NCBI GenBank assembly: GCA_036309765.1
Contig: JAXJTE010000211.1
Location: 1 to 62,547 of the forward strand
Source of the DNA: Caryophanon sp036309765
GTDB lineage: Bacteria; Bacillota; Bacilli; Bacillales_A; Planococcaceae
Direction: 5' to 3'
DNA length: 62,547 bases
Made by a program: the position numbers and the translations under genes. Shown piece by piece: positions 34,160 to 42,497 of this stretch. The notes below the pieces were generated by a model, which saw nothing but the letters and a program-made list of their open reading frames with translations, was not told the DNA's origin and made no database searches. How positions within the stretch are numbered: position 1 is the first letter of the stretch; each line of letters opens with the position of its first letter.

Positions 34160-35572
34160 TCACGTTGAACGTACAATGTCACGCTTATTCGGCTCATGCG
34201 TATAAATCGCGAAGTGGTGACGCCCTTGTTGCTTTACGTAATAGAGTGCCTGATCTGCCTCAGCAATAAGCTGCTCGACATCGTTTATTGGCTGCTCATG
34301 AAACGTTGCCCCGATGCTAATTTGCAGCGTTTCATGTTTCGAATAGCTTTGCGCGTGCATCATGCTTTGAAACGTTTGTAGTAGCGATATTAACTTATCT
34401 TCGCTTTCGACTGGACAAAGCGCAAGAAATTCATCGCCACCGTATCGCACAAACAACGCGTTATGCTTATCGAAAAAGGCGGCAGCACATTTTGCCATTA
34501 AGCAAATAACCTCATCACCAACATCGTGCCCATACGTATCATTAATTTTTTTGAAATGATCCGCATCAAATATAATGACGGCAACTGCGGTATTCACTTC
34601 ATTTAGCCAATCGCTCGCATGGTCTTGTAAATAACGACGATTTTTAATTTGCGTCAGCGGGTCTAGCCACGTTAGCTCCTCTAAATGATCCACCTTAAAG
34701 TACATATCGATGCGCTCTGCTCGCTGTTGTTGCTGCTGCTTTTGCTGCGCCAATATGTAATCATAATACGTTTCGAGTGTTTTCACATACTGCTCTAGCG
34801 GCTCGACATGCTCTGCTACGTCGATAAACTGCTCATAAAAGTAATCATACAGCCGCTCATCTTGTGCGAACCGTTTCATTTCTTCTTGAAGACGCGTATA
34901 CGCACGCTCATATTGCTGCATGGCGCATTCATATACAACGACTGCCTTGACGAAATATTTATAATACTGCTGCTTTTCTACGTTTGGATAACTTGCTACA
35001 TATGCGATGCGTGCAGCTGCTTCTTCAAATCGCTGTTGTTGCACACAAATGCGAATGTAACGCGCATGTAGCGACACATACAGCTGATTGCGCTCATAAT
35101 CAATTTGCTCGCAAATAGCAAAAGCACGCTCTAAATGAACGAGCGCTTCCTCATAACGCGCTTTTCCAAAAAGATAGTGCGTAATATTCGCTTCAATAAT
35201 CATTAAAATTTCAAAGCTTTGTTGTTCCTCCGCGAGCGTTTTAGCACGACATAAATATTGGTAGCACGACTCTAAATCGTTTAGCTCTCCGTACACCGCC
35301 GCTTTTAAATTCATATAGCGAATACGGGCTTCACTTGGCTGCTCGCCGATTAAGCTATCTAAATCATGCAATGCCTGGATCGCAATTTCATAATCGGCAA
35401 ATCGAAAATAAGCAGTTGCTTTTTTCAGCGTAAAATCAACAATCGTTTCAACATCGTCTTCTTGCTCCGCTAACAGTATGGCACTATCAATTAACTCAAA
35501 AAATTGTGGATATTGCTGCTCATCATAATGCGTATTCACCTTTTGAAATAACACATCTGTATGTCGCTTCAC
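34160..35572 (-). CDS. Diguanylate cyclase with TPR-like N-terminus (second of pair)
   Basis: This 470-residue protein has helical TPR-like repeats over about 300 residues (for example KATAYFRFADYEIAIQALHDL, HYLFGKARYEEALVHLERAF) and a C-terminal GGDEF domain. The active loop is intact (VRYGGDEFLALCP) and the substrate-binding region ADHFKKINDTYGHDVGDEV is present. The RxxD inhibitory site upstream of GGDEF is missing. It should make c-di-GMP in the cytoplasm, with TPRs sensing a protein or peptide (inference). Start GTG shares one base with the stop of the preceding paralogue. Confidence 0.9.
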   Translation of the reverse strand: MKRHTDVLFQKVNTHYDEQQYPQFFELIDSAILLAEQEDDVETIVDFTLKKATAYFRFADYEIAIQALHDLDSLIGEQPSEARIRYMNLKAAVYGELNDLESCYQYLCRAKTLAEEQQSFEILMIIEANITHYLFGKARYEEALVHLERAFAICEQIDYERNQLYVSLHARYIRICVQQQRFEEAAARIAYVASYPNVEKQQYYKYFVKAVVVYECAMQQYERAYTRLQEEMKRFAQDERLYDYFYEQFIDVAEHVEPLEQYVKTLETYYDYILAQQKQQQQQRAERIDMYFKVDHLEELTWLDPLTQIKNRRYLQDHASDWLNEVNTAVAVIIFDADHFKKINDTYGHDVGDEVICLMAKCAAAFFDKHNALFVRYGGDEFLALCPVESEDKLISLLQTFQSMMHAQSYSKHETLQISIGATFHEQPINDVEQLIAEADQALYYVKQQGRHHFAIYTHEPNKRDIVRST

Positions 35573-37002
35573 TACACAACCTCCTTTTGACTAATGCATT
35601 TCACCACATAATACGCTCGCCCGTTATGCTTCACCTCATACATCGCACAGTCTGCTAACGATAACAGCTTCTCTACCGGGCATGTTTCGTTTTTTACGAC
35701 GTACACGACCCCCATCGTTAACGTTACGGGAATCATCACGCCATTGTACGAGAAAATCGTTTGCTGTAGCTCCGAATATAACTCCGCTACTTTATCGGTA
35801 ATGCGCTGCTCGTCATTTTCTAAAAATGTTAAAATAAATTCATCGCCACCGTACCGCGCACATACAAAACCATGCTGCTCATACTTCTTTAACACTTCCG
35901 CCACTTGGCAAATGACTTGGTCTCCTGCCAAATGACCGTATCGATCGTTAATTTGCTTAAAGTAATCGATATCAAGCATCGCACATACTACATACGTCGA
36001 ATCACGATTTGTGCGCTTCACCAGCTCTGTTTGATGAATGAAGCCACGGCGATTCCATAGCTTTGTAAGCGAATCGCATTGTGAAGCTTCGATTAGTTCA
36101 TGACGCGCTGACTGATGCGAGCTTTGCATAATGAGCTGTAGCAGACGGTCTTGCTTACTTTTCTTTTGAATGGTAATGAGCTGCTTGTAAACGATTTTCT
36201 CTAGCTGCAAATCACCGGTGCGCTTTGCAATGGTACACTCACATTCCAATACACCAGAATAGTAAACCACTTTTGCTGGGTCCGCCTCAATTTCAGCACG
36301 CAGCAGCGCAAGTCGTCGCTTCGCCTCATCGAATTGATTGACCGCTGCATAATATTTCGCTACGTTCGTACGATACAGCATATCATAGCGCGAATAACAT
36401 TTTCTAAACGGCTCCTCTAAATGCAAATAATGGGCTGCTGATTCAAGATCCTCCATTTGCAAATACGTCGCAAACAAATTATTAATGGCTAAATAATGAT
36501 CATTAAACATTTTCACGTTTGTATCTTTTTTCGCCTTGGTAATCACATACGCCTCGTGGAAATATCGTATCGCTTCTTCATTTTGCCCTGTATTCGTCTT
36601 TAGCAACCCAATATTTGTAATCGCATTCACGACTAGTGATTCGTTATGATGCTCTTCGCCGTACGCTTTTATTTCTAACATTTGCTCGTAAAAACCATCA
36701 TAATACCCGTTCATCTCTAAAGCGATTGCACGCGCATTTTTGTAACGCATAAAATCCTCATCCGTCGCATATTTACGAAATAATGTGAAATGCTTGGATA
36801 GAAATTTCACCATCTCTTCAATATTGCTGAACTGGTAATACATTAAAGCACGCCACATATAAACCTTCGTTAGCAATTGATACTCTTTTTCTGCGATTAA
36901 CAACTGTTCGATAGCTGGATACAAAGCTTCAAATTGTTCCTGATTTCTAGAATGAAAGAGTTCTTCTAACGTTTTTACATATTCTTCATTACTTATAGAC
37001 AC
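35572..37002 (-). CDS. Diguanylate cyclase with TPR-like N-terminus (first of pair)
   Basis: This 476-residue paralogue of the next gene has the same design: about 300 residues of TPR-like helices (NIGLLKTNTGQNEEAIRYFHEA is a clear repeat) and a GGDEF domain with ARYGGDEFILTF and LDIDYFKQINDRYGHLAGDQV. The active loop is intact and no RxxD inhibitory site is seen. GAAGGTG lies upstream of the ATG. The pair overlap by one base and are clearly a tandem duplication that has diverged. Confidence 0.9.
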   Translation of the reverse strand: MSISNEEYVKTLEELFHSRNQEQFEALYPAIEQLLIAEKEYQLLTKVYMWRALMYYQFSNIEEMVKFLSKHFTLFRKYATDEDFMRYKNARAIALEMNGYYDGFYEQMLEIKAYGEEHHNESLVVNAITNIGLLKTNTGQNEEAIRYFHEAYVITKAKKDTNVKMFNDHYLAINNLFATYLQMEDLESAAHYLHLEEPFRKCYSRYDMLYRTNVAKYYAAVNQFDEAKRRLALLRAEIEADPAKVVYYSGVLECECTIAKRTGDLQLEKIVYKQLITIQKKSKQDRLLQLIMQSSHQSARHELIEASQCDSLTKLWNRRGFIHQTELVKRTNRDSTYVVCAMLDIDYFKQINDRYGHLAGDQVICQVAEVLKKYEQHGFVCARYGGDEFILTFLENDEQRITDKVAELYSELQQTIFSYNGVMIPVTLTMGVVYVVKNETCPVEKLLSLADCAMYEVKHNGRAYYVVKCISQKEVV

Positions 37003-37050
37003 TTTGTCACCTTCTTCCGTTTTAAACTGTTAGACACATTGTATCAAAAA

Positions 37051-37084
37051 AAGCTTATTTAAGATATTCATCTTAAATAAGCTT
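37051..37084 (-). terminator. DUF1456 gene terminator
   Basis: AAGCTTATTTAAGAT (37051-37065) is exactly complementary to 37070-37084, followed on the minus strand by TTTTTTT. Confidence 0.88.
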
Positions 37085-37089
37085 CCTCA

Positions 37090-37596
37090 TTAATCGTTGC
37101 GGTATTTTAACGTTAACCCTTTTAAAAAGTTACGCGCAAAATTATCGCCGCATTCCTTATAGTTGCGGTGGTCTGCTTTACGCATAATTGCTCCTAGCTC
37201 ACCTTTTGATACGTTCAAGCCTGCATCATAAAAAATCTTAATCATATCCTCTGTCGTTAAGCTAAGTGCGATTTTGATGCGCTTCAATAAAATATTATTC
37301 GGATGGTCTTTTTTCGTCGGTGCTGGTGGTGGCGTTTGCCCAGGCTTCATTTCCTGCTTGCCACGCTTATACGTCACAAAGCCGTTCATGAACTTTTCAA
37401 ACAGCGCGTCGTTACATGCGATGTAATCATCTGTTGGCACAACCTCGCCCTCTTCATCAAGCGTTGGCTTCGCTAAATATTTCGGCAGCTTCTCTGGTGA
37501 CATATTGTAGCCACCTAGCCCAAAAATCTCAACCATTTCGCGGTTCTTTAAATCTAATGCGTAACGTAAGCGAATTAATAAATCATTATTTGTCAT
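37090..37596 (-). CDS. DUF1456 (YehS-type) protein
   Basis: A 168-residue protein made of two repeated DUF1456 units: LLIRLRYALDLKNREMVEIFGLGG at 6-30 and ILLKRIKIALSLTTEDMIKIFYDAG at 101-125, joined by a proline/lysine-rich linker. Each repeat ends in an L-K or G-x-I-M-R block. The family is widespread and of unknown function. AAGGAGC lies upstream of the ATG. Confidence 0.9.
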   Translation of the reverse strand: MTNNDLLIRLRYALDLKNREMVEIFGLGGYNMSPEKLPKYLAKPTLDEEGEVVPTDDYIACNDALFEKFMNGFVTYKRGKQEMKPGQTPPPAPTKKDHPNNILLKRIKIALSLTTEDMIKIFYDAGLNVSKGELGAIMRKADHRNYKECGDNFARNFLKGLTLKYRND

Positions 37597-37714
37597 GTTT
37601 TGCTCCTTTGATTCTTGTGTATTAGTTCCTGTTTTAGACGTGTCCTAGAAATCAATCGAACAGGTCTCGTAATGTTTTATTGTAATAGAAATTGTTGAAG
37701 GTGTCACTTTTTAC

Positions 37715-37748
37715 AAAATAAAAAGCCCCTTCGTCAGCGAAGAGGCTT
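37715..37748 (-). terminator. Orphan minus-strand terminator
   Basis: On the minus strand AAGCCTCTTCG pairs with CGAAGGGGCTT around CTGA, followed by TTTTATTTT. The nearest upstream coding gene has its own terminator 450 bases earlier, so this one implies a separate transcript. Confidence 0.8.
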
Positions 37749-37975
37749 CCTTTAAGGGAGATTAATCTTATGGCAGCGTAAAATTTGCTTACACTGCGTA
37801 TACAAGGAAACTGCTTTTTCACGGCTAAAAAAACAGCTTCGATTGTAGGACATAATACACTTTTGAGCAGTTATTATGTGTAGAGGTTTAATCGTGTTAT
37901 TTATATTTGCTACTTAGGGGAGTAGTTTTTTTGTCGAACAATGCGATTATATTATGTGCAACCTCTTGTACTTAT
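37720..37975 (-). ncRNA. Candidate small regulatory RNA
   Basis: A possible minus-strand transcript ending at the orphan terminator. TTGAAA (37998-38010 region) with an 18-base spacer to TAGTAT could start it near 37975. It would contain CTACTCCCCTAAGTAG and AATCTCCCTTAAAGG, single-stranded C-rich blocks of the sort that many Firmicute small RNAs use to target ribosome binding sites. The start and extent are guesses; no known RNA family was matched. Confidence 0.3.
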
Positions 37976-38039
37976 ATTCTATCATATACTATTTCAATGT
38001 AAATAAACCTTTCAACGATCCGCAAAATTCTCACTTCAA

Positions 38040-38057
38040 TTGTGAACACTTTCACAT
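38040..38057. promoter_or_regulatory. Rex- or FNR-type operator
   Basis: TTGTGAACACTTTCACAT matches the Rex consensus TTGTGAANNNNTTCACAA at 17 of 18 positions and also contains the FNR/CRP palindrome TGTGA-N6-TCACA. Half-sites TGTCACAAA (about 38068) and TTGTCACAA (about 38122) lie nearby. No gene starts downstream on either strand within 400 bases. Confidence 0.45.
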
Positions 38058-38200
38058 ACTAAACACTGTCACAAATCAAGTAATATCAAGCACTCAAGCC
38101 AATTTTTCGTTCCTTTTCATTTTGTCACAATTTATTTTTAACAGAAAATTCAGTTGTTTTATAAGCGCTTTCGTTATTATTGCAATAGTAATAATTACAT

Positions 38201-38230
38201 AAAAAAAGAGATGCGCCTGAAGCACACCTC
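38201..38230 (-). terminator. Chemoreceptor gene terminator
   Basis: GAGATGCGC and GCACACCTC pair with two G-U on the minus strand, followed by TTTTTTT. Confidence 0.75.
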
Positions 38231-38236
38231 CACTAG

Positions 38237-39343
38237 TTATACAGCGATTGCTTCCTTTAATTGAAGCAAGCTTTTCGTTTCTGCGAGTAACGACGCCATT
38301 GTTTTTAGCTCATCATCACTAATTTCCATTAACTCTTCAAACATTTCGTCTGATTCGCGTGAAATGAACGCAATTTCTTGCATCGTTGCAAGAAGCTGTT
38401 GTGCGCTCGCCGCTAGTTCTTCCGCATTCGCCGATGAGCTTTCATTGCTATGTGCAATTATTTTCGTCGTCTCTACAATACGCTCAAACATCGCGCCAAT
38501 TTGTAAAATGATTTCGTTTGTTTTCGAGAACTCTTTCGTTCCTTGATCCATTGACGTTACGACTGTTGCTGTCTCTGACTGGATGTTGCGAACGATGCTT
38601 GATACTTCAGCCGCTGATTTGCGTGATTGCTCAGCTAGTTTACGCACTTCATCTGCTACGACCGCGAAACCTTTTCCGTGTTCGCCAGCACGCGCTGCTT
38701 CGATTGCCGCATTTAGTGCTAACAAGTTAATTTGCTCTGAAATATCTGTAATGACGCGAACGATGTTACCGATTTCATTCGACTTGTCGCCTAAGTTGCT
38801 AATGGCTTCAAACGTCGTGTTAACGGTGCTATTGAATTGACCCATCTGTCTCATCGACTCACGAATCATGTCGTTCCCCGATTCCGTTAACGCTAACGTC
38901 GAATTCGATTGCTCTGAAATCTCGTTTGCTTGAATCGACATTGTTTCAATTGCCGCGGTCATTTGCTCTACTGACTCCGCACTTTCTAGCGTCATATTCA
39001 ACTGATGCTTCAAGCCTTTTCCTACTTCGTCAATTGCTGCTCGTACAATATCGGCTTTTTCTGCTGCGTACTCACCTTGTTCGACAAGTTGTGTTCCTGT
39101 TTCTGCAATAGCTGTTGTCATGTGTACGATTTTTTCATTTTTCGTGTGTTGCTGATTGATCAATCGGTTGAATGCCACTACTTCTTCATCGTCACCACTT
39201 AAATGCTCTATTCGTTCACCTGACAGCGCAATGTTCATTTTTCCTAGCATCTCTGCCATTTGCGTTTGCTTACGTTTTACTTCTATATACTTAAAGCTTA
39301 AAAATAACGTTGTACATAATAAAATCATTGCTACGATTGTCAT
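38237..39343 (-). CDS. Methyl-accepting chemotaxis protein, one N-terminal membrane segment
   Basis: This 368-residue receptor has a single hydrophobic segment at the N-terminus (TIVAMILLCTTLFLSFKYI) and no extracellular sensing domain. The signalling hairpin is complete with tip SEQINLLALNAAIEAARAGEHGKGFAVVADEVRKLAEQS. It therefore senses something internal or through a partner. The gene starts 30 bases after a small unrecognised gene on the same strand, which may encode that partner. Confidence 0.9.
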   Translation of the reverse strand: MTIVAMILLCTTLFLSFKYIEVKRKQTQMAEMLGKMNIALSGERIEHLSGDDEEVVAFNRLINQQHTKNEKIVHMTTAIAETGTQLVEQGEYAAEKADIVRAAIDEVGKGLKHQLNMTLESAESVEQMTAAIETMSIQANEISEQSNSTLALTESGNDMIRESMRQMGQFNSTVNTTFEAISNLGDKSNEIGNIVRVITDISEQINLLALNAAIEAARAGEHGKGFAVVADEVRKLAEQSRKSAAEVSSIVRNIQSETATVVTSMDQGTKEFSKTNEIILQIGAMFERIVETTKIIAHSNESSSANAEELAASAQQLLATMQEIAFISRESDEMFEELMEISDDELKTMASLLAETKSLLQLKEAIAV

Positions 39344-39373
39344 ATGTGTGACTCCCTTCTTTTTTAGTTATCG

Positions 39374-39748
39374 TTAACGACGGCTAACGTCTGCTACAGT
39401 GTCATAAAATGCGCCTGGGAAGTTTCTTGTTGCTAATGCATTACGAATTTGTACCATCGCTATTTTTGATTTTGGTTTAACGATGGCGATGTGCTGATAG
39501 CCATATGTCGTATAAAACATCATCGTGTCACCTAGCTCAGCTGCTACTTTTCGTGGTACAGGTGCTTGCAGCGTCGCATCTACAACAAGCGTATAATGCG
39601 ATGGGTTGTACGTTTTAGCAATCGTATTTAACGATTCAATATACTCACTAACTGCATCTTCCTTTAAGAATCCAAGAACTTGCGTATGTACTTCTTTTTT
39701 ATCCTCATATACAGCCATTCTATATTTTGGCTTGTCATATAATATCAT
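39374..39748 (-). CDS. Unrecognised 124-residue protein ahead of a chemoreceptor
   Basis: A small soluble protein of mixed alpha/beta character. The pattern SHYTLVVDATLQAPVPRKVAAEL and HIAIVKPKSKIAMVQIRN suggests alternating strands and helices such as the STAS/SpoIIAA-like fold, but I cannot assign it. GGAGGA lies upstream of the ATG. The chemoreceptor gene follows after 30 bases with no terminator, so the two form an operon and probably one signalling unit. Confidence 0.75.
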   Translation of the reverse strand: MILYDKPKYRMAVYEDKKEVHTQVLGFLKEDAVSEYIESLNTIAKTYNPSHYTLVVDATLQAPVPRKVAAELGDTMMFYTTYGYQHIAIVKPKSKIAMVQIRNALATRNFPGAFYDTVADVSRR

Positions 39749-40031
39749 CTAAATTCCTCCTCATCCAAAACCACAAAATAAGTCTTTTGAATCAATTCAA
39801 CTCCCTTATTTTTTCACACTGAATTAGTATATATTACTCACCATATTTTCGCTATGTTGTTTGTTTTTTAGAGGAGATTTTGTTTAATAACGCTATTTTT
39901 TTTACTTTTTTTCACATATTACTAAGAAAATACGCTCCTTAGCTAGCGAAAATTAAACATTTTTTTACATAATATTTCTCAACATATTTTTCTTAATTAG
40001 TTCTAATTAGTTCTAAATACCCTAAAAAAAA
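39749..40031. other. AT-rich intergenic stretch
   Basis: About 280 bases rich in A/T runs. A repeated TTAGTTCTAATTAGTTCTAA is visible near 39997-40016. No gene or clear RNA signal seen; the promoter of the small gene at 39748 must lie here. Confidence 0.5.
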
Positions 40032-40187
40032 GAAGGGGCTGTCCGATAAGTAATTTTCCGGCAGATCCTTTCCGTTTGTTGAGGTAATATTTTGCGTTTT
40101 TATAACGACTTAAATCGGTACGCTAAGATTTGTACAAAATGAAAAGGCTGCCCAAACGTCTATTTTGACTTTTGGGACAGCCTCTTC
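40032..40187. mobile_element. MITE-like element or insertion-sequence remnant, 156 bp
   Basis: GAAGGGGCTGTCC (40032-40044) is repeated in inverted form at 40174-40187 (GGGACAGCCTCTTC), the type of end seen on Firmicute insertion sequences. There is no transposase. The right part also folds: AGGCTGCCCAAA pairs with TTTTGGGACAGCCT (bulge of one base), making a terminator for the chemoreceptor gene ending at 40234. No clear target duplication. Confidence 0.6.
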
Positions 40188-40233
40188 TCTATACATTGAA
40201 CTTAAGAATGTAACAGTTCAGCCTATATAATCA

Positions 40234-41217
40234 TTATAGTTTATTTTTTTGAAGCGCCTGTAATAGCTCGCGTGCTTGCATTAAATACGCAAAAAGCTCT
40301 GTCGAATAGACAAATTTTTGCTTCGAATGGTTGTGCAGTGCATCAATTTGATCTTCATTGTCTGTAAATCCTTGCGCCACATCACCTAGCTTTTGCGTAA
40401 ATTGCATCGTCACAGCGCTCGTTGCTTCAGTCACTTCCGTAATGTTCGTCATATTTTCAGCGAGACGATGCTGTGATGCTGAAATATTGTTTAAATAGCG
40501 GCGCGTTTCGTTCGTCATATCTTTTGTCGTTTGTACGTTTTTGCCATGTGTCACGACTTCATCCGATACGTACGTAATGCGCTCGCTAATTTGCTGAACG
40601 CGACCTTTAATTTCACCGAGTGATTGCTTGCTTTGGTCGGCAAGCTTTCGCACTTCATCGGCTACGACGGCAAAGCCTTTTCCATATTCGCCTGCGTGTG
40701 CTGCTTCGATTGCCGCATTTAATGCTAACAAGTTCGTTTGATCCGAAATGCCACCAATCACATCCGCAATCATCGCAATTTCCTCAGAATCATGTCGTAA
40801 CTCATTAATCGCTTGCTGTAAATTTTGAAACACATCCGCAATGTAATCCATTTGCTTTAGCAGCACATCCACACTCGTACTGCCTTGCTCTACTAACGCT
40901 TTATTTTCTGCGCTCAGCTCGACAACTTCTTGTGTAATGCGCTCGATGTTTTGTGTTGATTGTAAAATATGCTCTGTGTCGCCAACCACTTGCTGCAACA
41001 ACACATTTTGCTGCGCCGATGTTTCGCTAAAATATCCGATTTTTTTCGAGATAAGCATATCTTGTGTCGTATTTTTATCAATCGATTTATCCAGCAGCTC
41101 AAACAATTGCTGTAGCCCGTCGTACACTTGCTGTTTTTCTTCTATTGTTAGATCATTTATTTCTTGTTGTAACGATGCCGTTGTCGTTTGCTTCGTGAAC
41201 CATTTGAGTACGTTCAT
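40234..41217 (-). CDS. Soluble methyl-accepting chemotaxis protein paired with a FIST sensor
   Basis: This 327-residue protein has no membrane segment and no recognisable sensor domain, only about 80 N-terminal helical residues and a chemoreceptor signalling hairpin with tip SDQTNLLALNAAIEAAHAGEYGKGFAVV. The tip has His for the usual Arg after EAA. It overlaps the FIST-domain gene by 4 bases, so it is probably the output half of a two-protein receptor. Confidence 0.88.
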   Translation of the reverse strand: MNVLKWFTKQTTTASLQQEINDLTIEEKQQVYDGLQQLFELLDKSIDKNTTQDMLISKKIGYFSETSAQQNVLLQQVVGDTEHILQSTQNIERITQEVVELSAENKALVEQGSTSVDVLLKQMDYIADVFQNLQQAINELRHDSEEIAMIADVIGGISDQTNLLALNAAIEAAHAGEYGKGFAVVADEVRKLADQSKQSLGEIKGRVQQISERITYVSDEVVTHGKNVQTTKDMTNETRRYLNNISASQHRLAENMTNITEVTEATSAVTMQFTQKLGDVAQGFTDNEDQIDALHNHSKQKFVYSTELFAYLMQARELLQALQKNKL

Positions 41218-42362
41218 TGTGATGCTCCGTTTCTTTTGCCGATTGCTAGTAGCACGAGTGTTTGATTAATTTGTTCATTTTGCAGCTGCTCACCGTAGCT
41301 ACAAAAGCCAAATACGTTCCCCATTTGTCGGAAACGTTCATTCACTGCTGGCAACATATTCGTTTGCTGAAATTGTAGCTTTCGCAAAATGCAATTGATC
41401 GCAAAAACACCGTCAATTCGTTCAAAATCGTGCTGAAGTGTCGCAACGGTATGATCCATCGTCTGCAATACGTCCATTGGCTTTAACACTTTCATTTCCG
41501 CATTGCGTGCAACTTGACAGTAAAACGAAATCGAGCCGTCGTCATTGACGCACATCGGGGAGCCGACCGATAAATGCTTGCTCACAAAGCCAAGTGGATG
41601 CGCCATAAATTGCGAGGCAAGCTTTGGCACCGTCGTTTCTAGCACGCGCGCATATTCTGCGGCAGCTGGTTGACCGTTAAACTCATACACTTTGCGTTCT
41701 TCAACATCTACTTTCGTTGCGACAAGCACGTCCTCTTTATACGGTTCGAAAATGCTTTCTTTATACATTTTCATATCGGCGGCAGTTTTCAGAAAAATCA
41801 CGACGCCAGAAGTTGTTGAAATGCGTTCATTTAATGACGTTTTCGTTTCAACAAAATGTGCATCATCTCCTGCTGTGCCACCAAATACCGGAAACCCTTC
41901 TGATGTAAATACAGAATTAACAATGCTTAATAAACGTTCCTCCGCATGAATTAAACCGTTTTGTAGCACAATCGCAAAGCCTTCTTTTTCGGGCGTTGGC
42001 GACTGTACATTCATGCCGATTGATTGCGCTGCACGAATAAGATCATTGCGCTGGAAGATCGGGAATTTATGAATGTTTTCCATAAATACTGCTGCGACTT
42101 GTAAATCCGCTCCACTAAACGCACTGACCGTTAAGCTATTTTCTTGAATACCGTGTTCATTAATTTCACCGACTGTTGTGACACCTACTACGTTTGCTTG
42201 CGGAAATTTTTCACAAAATAAAGAAACTAATTGCTCATAATTGTAAATCGTACTTGCAAAGAAAAATACAACTTTACTATCTTTACGTATATGAGCTGTT
42301 GCTTGCTCAAAAGCTTGCGCCGTTTCTTTCATTGCACTTTTTCCTACTTCGATTGCCGTCAA
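41214..42362 (-). CDS. FIST N/C-domain sensor protein
   Basis: This 382-residue soluble protein fits the FIST domain pair found in sensory proteins: an N-terminal half with VVGVTTVGEINEHGIQENSLTVSAFSG and FPVFGGTAGDD, and a C-terminal half (FIST_C) with AAAEYARVLE, HPLGFV and a final GNVFGFCSYGEQ. The family is thought to bind small ligands such as amino acids. The stop overlaps the chemoreceptor start, so sensing and signalling are split between two coupled genes. Confidence 0.85.
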   Translation of the reverse strand: MTAIEVGKSAMKETAQAFEQATAHIRKDSKVVFFFASTIYNYEQLVSLFCEKFPQANVVGVTTVGEINEHGIQENSLTVSAFSGADLQVAAVFMENIHKFPIFQRNDLIRAAQSIGMNVQSPTPEKEGFAIVLQNGLIHAEERLLSIVNSVFTSEGFPVFGGTAGDDAHFVETKTSLNERISTTSGVVIFLKTAADMKMYKESIFEPYKEDVLVATKVDVEERKVYEFNGQPAAAEYARVLETTVPKLASQFMAHPLGFVSKHLSVGSPMCVNDDGSISFYCQVARNAEMKVLKPMDVLQTMDHTVATLQHDFERIDGVFAINCILRKLQFQQTNMLPAVNERFRQMGNVFGFCSYGEQLQNEQINQTLVLLAIGKRNGASQ

Positions 42363-42450
42363 TCTGTTGTCCCACCTTCAGTTTTATATGCTCATATTAT
42401 GCAACAAATTACAGTCATCGTCAAAATGGATAAACTGTAAACGAAAATGA

Positions 42451-42485
42451 ATGCTAGCGGAAAACTGAACTGTTTCCACTAGCAT
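42451..42485 (-). terminator. Terminator of the dihydrouridine synthase gene
   Basis: ATGCTAGCGGAAA and TTTCCACTAGCAT pair (one G-U on the minus strand), with ATTTTC following. Confidence 0.65.
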
Positions 42486-42497
42486 ACTTACTACTTG

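Larger units (their letters stand above)
37597..38236. other. 640-bp gene-free region with structured elements
   Basis: No frame above about 80 codons with a ribosome binding site is present. It contains a minus-strand terminator (37715-37748), a plus-strand hairpin with T-run (37910-37932), an imperfect hairpin whose inner arms ACATAATA and TATTATGT pair (about 37848-37893), a hairpin at 37773-37800 (GCAGCGTAA with TTACACTGC), a Rex/FNR-type palindrome at 38040-38057 and the terminator of the chemoreceptor gene at 38201-38230. Confidence 0.6.

Noticed and set aside
37720..37930. 6S RNA in the gene-free region
   Set aside because: The length is right, but the two ends form separate local hairpins instead of a closing stem with a central bubble.
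37910..37932. GGGGAGTAG resembling the start of the yybP-ykoY manganese riboswitch
   Set aside because: Only the first block matches; the rest of the motif and a target gene are missing. It is a short hairpin with a T-run.
40021..40200. Target-site duplication around the MITE-like element
   Set aside because: Flanks CCTAAAAAAA and TCTATACATT show no repeat, so recent insertion is not supported.
34110..42497. c-di-GMP riboswitch near the GGDEF and chemoreceptor genes
   Set aside because: The GEMM core blocks were looked for upstream of these genes and not found.
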